Source of the DNA: Gemmatimonadaceae bacterium | GTDB taxonomy: Bacteria > Gemmatimonadota > Gemmatimonadetes > Gemmatimonadales > Gemmatimonadaceae | Length of the DNA stretch: 64,000 nucleotides | Reading direction: 5' to 3' | Assembly: GCA_030647905.1 (NCBI GenBank) | Contig: JAUSJA010000033.1 | Span: forward strand, 1-64,000 | Shown: piece by piece, positions 1-7,848 of the stretch | How the letters are laid out: each line of letters starts with the position of its first letter | Position numbering within the stretch: the stretch's first letter is position 1 | Translations under genes and position numbers: made by a program | Notes under the pieces: generated by a model | The model's database searches: none | What the model was told of the DNA's origin: nothing | What the model saw: only the letters and a program-made list of their open reading frames with translations

Positions 1-238
1 TAGTGGGTCAGTTTCGAGTTGGCAGGATGGAGGCGAGCCGCCCTGCGTGCCACGGAGACACGAAGACACGGTGAAAAACGCTTTAGAGGGAAAGGCGCTT
101 CATTCCGTTAATCAGAGTGCTCGAGTTCCCAGCAAAGACAACCTTCGTATGTCGATTCCAGCAATCCCAACAACCGTTTTCCTCCGTGTGCTTCGTGTCT
201 TGTGGCAAGTGCAGAGACATGGCTAAACTGACCCACTA
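1..238. repeat. MITE-like non-coding element with inverted ends
   Basis: The first 14 bases (tagtgggtcagttt) are repeated exactly in inverted orientation at 225-238, giving terminal inverted repeats. A second, imperfect inverted repeat lies inside: about 50-80 (cacgaagacacgg core) pairs with about 172-207 (its near reverse complement). No convincing reading frame lies between them. The layout fits a small non-autonomous element or a long-hairpin intergenic repeat. No transposase is visible, no target duplication can be checked because the left end coincides with the window edge, and the element may extend further left. Confidence 0.55.
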
Positions 239-406
239 CCCTGTCCGCCTGAAACCTTTTCCACCCTAAAGTGTCTAATCAAGGGAATCGTTAAGAGAAC
301 CCTTAACGCCATACTTGACGCCAGTTGATCGCGGTTGTACATACCGCAACGGCCAAACGGCGCCTTTTTCCAAAGTCGGGGTACCTATGCACGCATTTCC
401 GCAGAA

Positions 407-706
407 ATGATCGGCACAGCTCGACGTCGCCGCACGTCTACCAGCGACCCCCTAAAGAAGATTAGCCTCCAAATAAGCGAGTCCGTCTACGAGGCCGTAA
501 GGACGCTTGTTAGCGCCGGTGAGGTCGCCAGTACTAATGTGTTTGTCGAGGAAGCCGTCAGGGGCAAGCTAAGAGAGCGCCGCAAGGCGAAGATCTATGC
601 GGCATATGAGCAAGCGGCCCGTGACCCTGCCTTCTTGCGAGACATGAACGCCGATCTCGAGGCGTTTGACGTGACTCTTTCGGATGGACAGGCGCCGATC
701 CGTTAG
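407..706 (+). CDS. MazE/RHH-type antitoxin
   Basis: Small basic-then-acidic protein of about 99 aa, the usual shape of an antitoxin: an N-terminal DNA-binding part (KKISLQISESVYEAV, ribbon-helix-helix-like) followed by a charged, probably flexible C-terminus that would wrap the toxin. It is placed here mainly because its stop codon (704-706) overlaps the GTG start of a clear MazF/PemK toxin, the standard coupled TA arrangement. The frame is open further upstream to a TTG at 335, but the ATG at 407 is the more believable start; neither has a good ribosome site. It would neutralise the toxin and repress its own promoter. Exact antitoxin family uncertain. Confidence 0.6.
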   Translation: MIGTARRRRTSTSDPLKKISLQISESVYEAVRTLVSAGEVASTNVFVEEAVRGKLRERRKAKIYAAYEQAARDPAFLRDMNADLEAFDVTLSDGQAPIR

Positions 707-1095
707 TGCCTTACCTCGGATTAGTTCGCCGGTGGGACACTTATTGGGCTGACCTGGAACCCGGGGTAGGCCGTGAGCAAAAAGGCGCGAGGCGGCCCGT
801 AATCGTAATCTCGAACGATGGCTTTAATGCAAAGTTCGAGATGGTAACGGTCGTGTCGCTGACAAAGCTGGAAGGCAAGCAACGAACGGTATACCCGTTT
901 GAGGCCGTGCTGCCGAAGGGCACAATTACCCCGGACCACGCCAGTATTGTTTTGATTCATCAAATCCGTGCAATCTCGAAGCTACGACTGCTGGAGCCAA
1001 TCGGGTCAATCTCGGACGAGGGACAACGAGAGGAGATTGAGCTTCGGATACTCGAACACCTGGAAATTGCGTTTGAGGAAGATGACACCTTCTAG
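706..1095 (+). CDS. MazF/PemK-type mRNA interferase toxin
   Basis: A 129-aa protein with the MazF/PemK fold signature: an N-terminal R-R-W-D-T-Y-W-A-D-L-E-P-G-x-G-x-E-Q stretch (about residues 8-25), then RRPVIVISND, then a central VVSLTKL strand and a late HQIRAISKLRL segment. Family members are sequence-specific endoribonucleases that arrest growth when the antitoxin is degraded. The GTG start overlaps the antitoxin stop by one base (TAGTG), so translation is coupled. Length is normal (about 110-130 aa) and no key segment is missing. Confidence 0.85.
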   Translation: MPYLGLVRRWDTYWADLEPGVGREQKGARRPVIVISNDGFNAKFEMVTVVSLTKLEGKQRTVYPFEAVLPKGTITPDHASIVLIHQIRAISKLRLLEPIGSISDEGQREEIELRILEHLEIAFEEDDTF

Positions 1096-1098
1096 AAT

Positions 1099-1542
1099 AT
1101 GACGCAGGATGACAAAGGATCCGGCCGTCGCAACTACGCGTCCGGCGCACTATGGGAGCCGCTGGTTGGCTACTCGCGTGCGGTGAGAGTGGGCGCGCAT
1201 GTCCACATCTCGGGGACCACCGCCACCGCGGATGACGGCACGATCGTCGGCCGCGGAGACCCCTACGCGCAGACGGTGAAGACTCTCGCCAACATCAAGC
1301 GCGCGCTCGAAGCGGTCGGGGCAACGCTGGAAGACGTCGTCCGGACGCGGATATATGTCACCAACATCGCGGAGTGGGAGCACGTCGGGCGTGCGCACGG
1401 CGAAGTGTTCGGCTCCATCCGCCCGGCAACATCCATGGTCGAGGTGAGCGCGCTCATCTCTCCGGACATGCTGGTGGAGATCGAGGCGGATGCGTTTCTC
1501 GGACCGGCGGTGGAAACATCGCCCGAGCCGCCGGCCCACTGA
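1099..1542 (+). CDS. RidA/YjgF family protein
   Basis: 147-aa RidA-family (Rid, YER057c/UK114) protein. The diagnostic C-terminal half is present: [18 protein letters not shown] followed by F[12 protein letters not shown] and a late E-I-E-A-D-A strand. The TRIYV Arg corresponds to the carboxylate-binding Arg of active RidA deaminases, which hydrolyse reactive enamine/imine intermediates made by PLP enzymes. It starts 3 bases after the toxin gene ends and lies 4 bases before the phzF-like gene, so it probably forms a two-gene unit with the latter. Whether it belongs to the toxin-antitoxin transcript is unclear. Confidence 0.88.
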   Translation: MTQDDKGSGRRNYASGALWEPLVGYSRAVRVGAHVHISGTTATADDGTIVGRGDPYAQTVKTLANIKRALEAVGATLEDVVRTRIYVTNIAEWEHVGRAHGEVFGSIRPATSMVEVSALISPDMLVEIEADAFLGPAVETSPEPPAH

Positions 1543-1546
1543 CCGG

Positions 1547-2500
1547 ATGACATACCGATACCATACCGCCGACGTCTTCACGGACGCGCCGTTCGGAGGA
1601 AACCAGCTCGCCGTGATCCCCGATGCGCGCGGACTGACGACGGCGCAGATGAACTCGATCACGCGCGAGTTCAACTTCTCGGAGACGGTGTTCGTGCTGC
1701 CGCCCGAGGACCCGAAGCACACGCGCCGCATCAGGATATTCACGCCGGGCTCCGAGCTTCCGTTCGCCGGACATCCGACGGTGGGAACGGCGTTCGTTCT
1801 CGCGGCGACTGGCGAGATCGTGTTGGCCGGTGACGAGACTCGTATCGTGCTCGAGGAAGGAGTGGGACCGGTGCAAGTGACGATCCGCGCTGAGAACGGG
1901 CGGCCGGTTTTCGCCCAGCTCACGGCGGCCAAGCTGCCCGAGAAGGGACCTGGATCGTACGATGTGGCCACGATTGCGTCGGTTTTGTCTCTCGACACGG
2001 CGGACATTGACGCCGGCGGCACTTACGCGATCGAAGCGGTATCGGTGGGCGTCCCATTCCTGTTCGTTCCGATCTGCACCCTCGGCGCCCTCGGGCGCGC
2101 CCGCATCAGAATGGACCAGTGGGAGGAGCACCTGCGCGATTCATGGGCATCGGAGATTTTTCTCTTCGTCGAGGACGATGCGTCTCACGCGCGCGACGGC
2201 GTGCGGAACGGCGACGGCGTGATGCGCGCGAGAATGTTCGCGCCGACGCTCGGCATTCCCGAGGATCCAGCCACTGGCAGCGCCGCCGCGAGCTTCGGCG
2301 GATACCTCGCGTGGCGCTCGTCGAAGCGCGACGGCACTCTCCGTTACACGATTCACCAGGGCGTCGAGATGGGCAGGCCGAGCCGTCTCGATGTCGAAGC
2401 CGATGTGAGAGACGGGGATGTTACGGCTATCCGTGTCGGGGGAGCGTCGGTTCTCGTCAGCTCGGGGACGCTGCACGTTCCTCAGCGCCAAAGTCGGTGA
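1547..2500 (+). CDS. PhzF family isomerase/epimerase-like protein
   Basis: 317-aa protein of the phenazine biosynthesis PhzF family (diaminopimelate-epimerase fold). The N-terminus (YHTADVFTDAPFGGNQLAVI) carries the hallmark FTDxPFxGNxLAV motif, with NFSETVFV and FAGHPTVGTAF following, and the second half has the DPATGSAAASFGGYL motif. The Glu of SETVF corresponds to the catalytic Glu of PhzF. The start was taken as the ATG at 1547 because it begins the conserved N-terminus; the frame is open upstream but overlaps ridA. Without phenazine genes nearby, the substrate is unknown. Confidence 0.88.
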   Translation: MTYRYHTADVFTDAPFGGNQLAVIPDARGLTTAQMNSITREFNFSETVFVLPPEDPKHTRRIRIFTPGSELPFAGHPTVGTAFVLAATGEIVLAGDETRIVLEEGVGPVQVTIRAENGRPVFAQLTAAKLPEKGPGSYDVATIASVLSLDTADIDAGGTYAIEAVSVGVPFLFVPICTLGALGRARIRMDQWEEHLRDSWASEIFLFVEDDASHARDGVRNGDGVMRARMFAPTLGIPEDPATGSAAASFGGYLAWRSSKRDGTLRYTIHQGVEMGRPSRLDVEADVRDGDVTAIRVGGASVLVSSGTLHVPQRQSR

Positions 2501-2537
2501 GCGCGGCGATGACCAGAATCGCTGCACGAGCGCAAAA

Positions 2538-2563
2538 CGCCTGGCCGGTTTCCCGGCCAGGCG
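2538..2563. terminator. Stem-loop between convergent genes
   Basis: Perfect 11-bp stem (cgcctggccgg / ccggccaggcg) with a TTTC loop lies between the stop of the phzF-like gene and the stop of the leftward gene at 2620. On the minus strand the stem is followed by a short T tract (from aaaa at 2533-2536), so it most likely ends the leftward transcript and may act in both directions. Confidence 0.65.
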
Positions 2564-2619
2564 CTCAACGATTCGGCCTGCTGGACTTCGGCGACGGGAT
2601 CGCCGTCGCCCGGATCGCG

Positions 2620-2964
2620 CTACTGAACGAAGTTGAACAGTCCGTACAGACCGACGGCGGCACCCGTGACGGCGATCAGCAGGCCGGCCGTACCACCGAT
2701 TATCGCACCGATGATGAGCGCGGCGCCTCCCACCACCATCAGGGCGACGTTGTTGCCCGCGCCGAGGCGGCGTTCCGCCATCGTAGCGGCCGTCCTCGCC
2801 GAGGCGGGAGCCGTGCGACGGATACCGACGGTGCTCGATGCCATCGTCGGACCGGCAGTGCTACGGGGCTGCGAAGCGGCCGGCGTCTGCGCGACCGCAA
2901 AGGCGGCCGGCGAAGTCACGCCGAGCACGGCGACAGTGATGAGGGAAATGACCTTGCGTTTCAA
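2620..2964 (-). CDS. Small exported membrane protein, unknown function
   Basis: 114-aa protein. Residues 1-26 form a signal peptide (MKRKVISLITVAVLG then a PAAFAVAQ-type cleavage region). A low-complexity Pro/Ser/Thr/Ala stretch follows. The C-terminal 45 residues (VALMVVGGAALIIGAIIGGTAG and on to the end) form one or two glycine-rich transmembrane segments. I recognise no family. Similar short secreted glycine-zipper-like proteins are common in Gemmatimonadota. It is a single-gene unit ending at the stem-loop at 2538-2563. Confidence 0.7.
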   Translation of the reverse strand: MKRKVISLITVAVLGVTSPAAFAVAQTPAASQPRSTAGPTMASSTVGIRRTAPASARTAATMAERRLGAGNNVALMVVGGAALIIGAIIGGTAGLLIAVTGAAVGLYGLFNFVQ

Positions 2965-3154
2965 ATTGCTCTCCTGTGTGCGTTCGTCGGTATTACCTGA
3001 CGAAAGATAAGCGGGTGTTCACCACCGTCCAGCGGCTTGACTCGCGAACATTGCGCGCGGTCCGCCGGAACGCCGCGCTTCTTTCCTTCTGCAAATAGCG
3101 GGCTCTATCCTGGCACCCCGGTCGTTTCCCCTGTCGCCGGCGCGGTGAGCCCGA

Positions 3155-3973
3155 TCAGCCTCGGCGTCTCCGCTCGGGAACTCGGACGGTTCCCTTCACG
3201 ACGTCGTACCTGATCGTCCCGCTGCCGCCGTTGTCCACGACGAAATCTCCACCCACCCGGTCTACGTCAATGTTGCCGGAGCCGTCACTCACGACGCGCA
3301 TGGTGCCGCCCACGCCGGACACGTCCATGTTGCCGGAGCCGTCGGATTCCACGGTGAAATCGCCAGTGACGTTGCTCGCCCTGATCTCTCCCGAGCCGTC
3401 ATCCACGACCACGTTTCCTTCGACTCCGCTGATGACGAGGTTGCCCGAGCCGTCACTGACTCTCACGTCGCCATGCGAGCCACGGATGTTGATCTCACCG
3501 GATCCATCGTGGAGAACGAGCGGCCCCGTGTTGATGAACTCCGCGTCGCCGCTGCCGTCGCTCACGTCGAGCGCAATCGAAGTCGGGACCTCGATCACAA
3601 GGTCGAGCTCCATGCGTCCATTGTCGCCGTTCATGAGATTCCAGAATCCGATCGTGGTGACCGGCATGTTCGCCTTGATGAAAACGACATCACCGCGTCG
3701 CTCGGCGATGAGCTTGATGTTTGCGAGGCGTCCACGCCGGCTCGAGCGCGCGCTGCCGCGCACGCGCACCTTGGTCAGACCGCTCTGACCTTCGACGCGG
3801 AGGCCCCCCGCCGCCGCCTCGATTCTCACCGATCGCGCCCCGCGCGCATCCACTTCGGCGTTGCGCGGCGCGGTGAAGAGCTCGAGCGCCTCGGTCCGCA
3901 CCGGAATGAACGCGGCCGTGACGATGAGCAGTCCCGGCAGTGCCCTCCGTATTCCGATCATTGTGCGTATCAT
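3155..3973 (-). CDS. Secreted DUF4097-like beta-repeat protein with DGSG motifs
   Basis: 272-aa protein with an N-terminal signal sequence (LLIVTAAFIPVRTEA). The C-terminal two thirds is a regular array: about seven copies of a 19-21 residue unit centred on DGSG(N/E/D)(I/M/L), each followed by a short hydrophobic strand (for example VSDGSGNLVISGVEGNVVV). This is the right-handed beta-helix-like pattern of DUF4097 and related putative adhesins. Function unknown; likely an envelope or surface protein. The repeats differ enough in DNA to look old. It is a single gene, divergent from nothing obvious. Confidence 0.75.
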   Translation of the reverse strand: MIRTMIGIRRALPGLLIVTAAFIPVRTEALELFTAPRNAEVDARGARSVRIEAAAGGLRVEGQSGLTKVRVRGSARSSRRGRLANIKLIAERRGDVVFIKANMPVTTIGFWNLMNGDNGRMELDLVIEVPTSIALDVSDGSGDAEFINTGPLVLHDGSGEINIRGSHGDVRVSDGSGNLVISGVEGNVVVDDGSGEIRASNVTGDFTVESDGSGNMDVSGVGGTMRVVSDGSGNIDVDRVGGDFVVDNGGSGTIRYDVVKGTVRVPERRRRG

Positions 3974-4103
3974 CGAGCCTCCTTTACCTGGCGATGAAGC
4001 AATCCACAGGGCTCTTGGAAAGCGGGCGTGCAGCCCCCATTGGCGACTGCTGACTGTCTTTGGATGCCTTCAGAGCCCATACGGTTTGGTTCCTGGCCGG
4101 GTT

Positions 4104-4649
4104 TCAGTCTCCCTGGAGAGCTTTCCTGAGCGCGGCTTCGAGGTCCTGTTTGCCGCCGAGCCCCGTGTAGACGACGGTACCCCTGGCGTTGACGATGACG
4201 ACGTAGGATGTGGCGGGAACGTCGTACGCCTCCGTGGCGTTTCCGTTCGCGTCCCAGAAAGTCTCGTGCGCATAGCCGTGCTTCGCGGCGTACGCTTTCA
4301 CCCTCTCGCGCGACTGGTTAACGGATACAGCCACGCCGACGAACTTCACTCGCGACCTGTACTTCTTCTGGAGTGAGAGCAGCGACGGCTCGAGCTCCTT
4401 GCAGTTGGGGCACCAGAAGGCCCAGAACTCGATGAGCATCGGCGTCTTGCCGACGTAAGCACCGAGATCGGCGGCCTTGCCGTCGAGCGTCTGCACTTTG
4501 GCGCCGGGCGCGCGGGCTCCGACGGCGATTCCCGATTCCTGGGAAGTCGCGACATGAGGCAGGACCACGATGGCAACCACGATGGCAACCGCGATGGCAA
4601 CCGCGATGAGCGAGGCGCGAAGAATTCCGCGGAACAGTGGCAGGACCAT
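4104..4649 (-). CDS. TlpA/ResA-like membrane-anchored thioredoxin
   Basis: 181-aa thiol-disulfide oxidoreductase. An N-terminal membrane anchor (about residues 10-33, Ala/Val/Ile-rich) is followed by a thioredoxin fold with the active site WCPNCKE near residue 80 and the cis-Pro region DVPATSYVV near residue 145. It should face the periplasm and pass reductant to cytochrome c or other exported thiols. It lies 37 bases downstream of a CcdA/DsbD-type membrane protein on the same strand, the partner that would reduce it with electrons from cytosolic thioredoxin. The anchor is encoded partly by a 12-bp tandem repeat (4565-4612). Confidence 0.87.
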   Translation of the reverse strand: MVLPLFRGILRASLIAVAIAVAIVVAIVVLPHVATSQESGIAVGARAPGAKVQTLDGKAADLGAYVGKTPMLIEFWAFWCPNCKELEPSLLSLQKKYRSRVKFVGVAVSVNQSRERVKAYAAKHGYAHETFWDANGNATEAYDVPATSYVVIVNARGTVVYTGLGGKQDLEAALRKALQGD

Positions 4650-4686
4650 GCTTCGAGTCTAGACGAGGAGCTCGAAGCGCGCCAGT

Positions 4687-5403
4687 TCAGAAGAGCAGCT
4701 GGCCCATCTTCACCAGGTAGTACTCCGCGACGCCGAGCATGATCAGCGCGAAGCCGCGCTTGATCAAGATCATCCACGCGCCAGCGCGCGGGAGGCGCGA
4801 CACGGAGCCGCTGAAGATGCCGACGACGACAAGCAATGCACACATGCCCACCGAAAAACTCAGGAGATAGACGAATCCGAGCGCGGCGCGCTGGGTAGCC
4901 GTGACCCACGTGAGGACGGCAGCCATCACCGGGGCAGAGCACGGTGCGGCGACCAGTCCGGAGACTGCGCCCATGACGAGCGCGCCGGAAACGCGGCCGG
5001 CGGTGCCCGCCGTGGAAGCCCGGTTGAGCAGCGACGATGGAATGCGAATCGGAATGACGTCAAGCATAGAGAGCGACGCGAGCACCAGCAGGTTGGCCAT
5101 GGCGAAGTAGAGCCACGGATTGGTGCTCACCGTGCCGAATATCGTCCCCGTCATCCCGGCGACAACGCCTAGCGACGCGTAGACGATCGAAAGTCCGGCG
5201 ACGTATGCGAGGGTCAGGACGACCGCTCGGCCGCGGGGTGCGCCGCCATCGCCCACCGATTGCCCGCCGACGATCGCCGCGGTGATCGGGATCATCGGGT
5301 AGATGCAGGGCGTGAGACTGGTGAGGACGCCGGCGACGAACAGGACGCCGATGGCGAGCGCCGGACTCGATGAGAGCTGGGCTGAAATACCGGTGAAATC
5401 CAT
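4687..5403 (-). CDS. CcdA/DsbD-type transmembrane electron carrier
   Basis: 238-aa polytopic membrane protein of the CcdA / DsbD-beta family with about six transmembrane helices. The two redox cysteines sit in the family motifs: TSLTPCIYPMIPI near residue 32 (first helix) and VAAPCSAPVMAAV near residue 153 (fourth helix). It moves reducing equivalents across the inner membrane from thioredoxin to periplasmic acceptors. The neighbouring TlpA-like gene immediately downstream is the obvious acceptor. Length is normal for the stand-alone CcdA form, lacking the flanking DsbD alpha and gamma domains. Confidence 0.87.
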   Translation of the reverse strand: MDFTGISAQLSSSPALAIGVLFVAGVLTSLTPCIYPMIPITAAIVGGQSVGDGGAPRGRAVVLTLAYVAGLSIVYASLGVVAGMTGTIFGTVSTNPWLYFAMANLLVLASLSMLDVIPIRIPSSLLNRASTAGTAGRVSGALVMGAVSGLVAAPCSAPVMAAVLTWVTATQRAALGFVYLLSFSVGMCALLVVVGIFSGSVSRLPRAGAWMILIKRGFALIMLGVAEYYLVKMGQLLF

Positions 5404-5521
5404 GGCATAAAGGTAGTGCGGGGCCGTGGCACCGGCCGTCTGACGACGTGGGAGAGTCCCGCTTCCGGTTGTAGATTTGTTGGCTCATGCCAATCCACCA
5501 GCAGAATCTCTCGAACCAGCA

Positions 5522-7771
5522 ATGACAGCAGCCAATACCAGATCGGCCTCAGCCAGGACGGCGGCCGCGTCACGTGCGAACACCGATACGGGCGCGGGCT
5601 ACGAGCCCTCGTACAAGGCAGCGGGAATCGCGGCGCTCGCGGTGTTCGTCCTCTACTTCGTGACGATCGCGCCTTCAACGGCGATGTGGGACACCGGCGA
5701 GTACATGGCGGCGGCGAAGGTGCTCGGCCTGCCGCACCCGCCGGGCAATCCGTTCTTCATGCTGATCGGCCACGTTTTCGGAGAGCTGCCGCTGCCAGGA
5801 AGCTACGCGCAGCACATCAACACAATGTCCGCGCTGGCAAGCGCATGCTCTGCCGGGTTCTGGTTCCTGATCACCGAGCGAATTCTTTCCGGGTGGCTGC
5901 CGCGAAGCTGGCAGAGACTTACCGGCGCGGCGCTCGCGACTCTGATCGGCGCGACGGCATTCACCGTGTGGAACCAGAGCGTGGTGAACGAGAAGGTGTA
6001 CACCATCTCGCTCTTCTTCTTCACCGCCGTGTCATGGCTGATGATCTCGTGGACCGACGACCCGGAAGGTCCGAAGGCGGAGCGGAGACTGATACTCGTC
6101 GCGTATCTGCTCGGGCTCGGCTACGCGAATCACCCTGCGGGCCTCCTCGCCGCGCCGGCGGTCGGCGTGGCGATACTGGTACGCCGCTGGCAGACATTCC
6201 TCAGCTGGCGCCTCATCGTGAAGGGCGTGCTGGTTTTCTGCCTCGGACTGACGCCGTTCATCTACGAGCCGATCCGCGCCGCCTATTTCCCGCCACTCAA
6301 TGAGGGCGAGCCGACGGCATGCGTGGACAAGATTGAGACGTCGTGCACGTTCAGCGAGCTGACGAAGAAGCGGCTCATGGACAACATCAACCGCGAGCAG
6401 TACGGAAAGAAGCTGGAGCGCGGGGCGCCCTACACCGCGCAGGTCGGAATGTGGTGGTTGTACTTCAAGTGGCAGTGGCTGCGCGACGCCTACAACGAGA
6501 ACGCCGCGCTCCAGGCGATACTCGCCGTGCTCTTCCTGTCGCTCGGTCTGATAGGAGGGTACGTCCACTGGACCAACGACCGGCGAACGTTCTGGTATTT
6601 CGGGCCGCTGATGTTCACACTGACGTTGGTGCTGATCTACTACATGAACTTCAAGTACGGATGGTCACAGTCGCCTGAGCTTGGCGACAACGTCGAGCGC
6701 GAAGTGCGCGACCGCGACTACTTCTACATATGGAGCTACTCCGCCTGGGGCGTGTGGGCGGCGCTGGGTCTGGTGTACATCTGGCAGGCGGTGGCGCAGA
6801 TCCTCGACAGGTCGACTGACGACGTTCCCGACAAGGCGGGTTACGCGACCCGTCGCTCGTGGCTGCTGGCAACGCCGCTGCTGCTGATCGCGTGCGTGCC
6901 GCTCGTCGGGAACTGGAACGCCGCGTCGCACCGCGGCGACACCTTTGCCGCGGAGTGGGGCAAGGACATGCTCAACTCGGTCGAGCCGTACGGCATTCTC
7001 ATAACGAACGGCGACAACGACACATTCCCTCTCTGGTACGCACAGGAAGTGGAAGGGGTCAGACAGGACGTGCTGGTGCTCGTGACGTCGTACCTCAACA
7101 CCGACTGGTTCGTGCGGCAGATCATCCGCCGCCCGATCCGCGAATACGACGCGGCGAAGGGGCCGGCGATCTATCGCGGGAAGACGTGGCCGAAGCCGAA
7201 GGGACCGCCGCTCAAGTGGTCGTACGCCGAAGCGGACGCACAACCCGACTACATCGAGCTGCGCGAGCCGCAGATCTTCAAGCAGCGCGACCTCGTCGCG
7301 ACGATTCAGCCCGGTTATCTGACGCGCGACCAGATCGTCACACTGTCGCTCATCAAGGATGCATACCCGGAGCGCTCGATCTACTTCTCGACAGGCGGTT
7401 ACGGACGCTCGCTCGGGCTGGCCGCATACACGCTGCGCCAGGGTCTGGTGGAGAAGCTCGTCGAGAAGCCGGTCGTCGCGACGAAGGACACAGTGCAGGT
7501 CGGCGACGGATTCCTCGACGTGCCAACGTCATACACGCTGTGGACGCAGGTGTACAAGGGACCGCAGGAGCTGATAGACGAAGGCGGGTGGGTGGATCGC
7601 CCGTCGTTCGGCATCCCGTACACGTACACGGTAACCGGTTATGTTCTGTCCGAAGCGCTCAAGGCGAATGGAAAAACGGCCGAAGCGGCCCAGCTGATGA
7701 GCAGCGTGCAGAAGATGGCGGCGGCGGCGAGGATAACCGACGTCCTCGCCACCCTCAGCGGAGACCGCTAG
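5522..7771 (+). CDS. DUF2723 integral membrane protein (GT-C-like)
   Basis: 749-aa multi-pass membrane protein. The N-terminal third carries the DUF2723 hallmark: TIAPSTAMWDTGEYMAAAKV followed by LPHPPGNPFFMLIGHVF, with the acidic residues in the first loop expected of GT-C glycosyltransferases. About ten transmembrane helices follow. A soluble C-terminal part contains NGDNDTFPLWYAQEVEGVRQ, a conserved segment in bacterial members. The family is related to protein O-mannosyltransferase-like enzymes; substrate unknown. The start was chosen at the ATG at 5522, since an upstream ATG at 5477 gives an unconvincing extension. Divergent from ccdA. Confidence 0.82.
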   Translation: MTAANTRSASARTAAASRANTDTGAGYEPSYKAAGIAALAVFVLYFVTIAPSTAMWDTGEYMAAAKVLGLPHPPGNPFFMLIGHVFGELPLPGSYAQHINTMSALASACSAGFWFLITERILSGWLPRSWQRLTGAALATLIGATAFTVWNQSVVNEKVYTISLFFFTAVSWLMISWTDDPEGPKAERRLILVAYLLGLGYANHPAGLLAAPAVGVAILVRRWQTFLSWRLIVKGVLVFCLGLTPFIYEPIRAAYFPPLNEGEPTACVDKIETSCTFSELTKKRLMDNINREQYGKKLERGAPYTAQVGMWWLYFKWQWLRDAYNENAALQAILAVLFLSLGLIGGYVHWTNDRRTFWYFGPLMFTLTLVLIYYMNFKYGWSQSPELGDNVEREVRDRDYFYIWSYSAWGVWAALGLVYIWQAVAQILDRSTDDVPDKAGYATRRSWLLATPLLLIACVPLVGNWNAASHRGDTFAAEWGKDMLNSVEPYGILITNGDNDTFPLWYAQEVEGVRQDVLVLVTSYLNTDWFVRQIIRRPIREYDAAKGPAIYRGKTWPKPKGPPLKWSYAEADAQPDYIELREPQIFKQRDLVATIQPGYLTRDQIVTLSLIKDAYPERSIYFSTGGYGRSLGLAAYTLRQGLVEKLVEKPVVATKDTVQVGDGFLDVPTSYTLWTQVYKGPQELIDEGGWVDRPSFGIPYTYTVTGYVLSEALKANGKTAEAAQLMSSVQKMAAAARITDVLATLSGDR

Positions 7772-7848
7772 TCGCGGACGAGAATTCGTGAGTGGTATCA
7801 TCGGGGCCTCTGACACTCGATCGCTGAAAACGGTTCTGTCGTCGGAAG

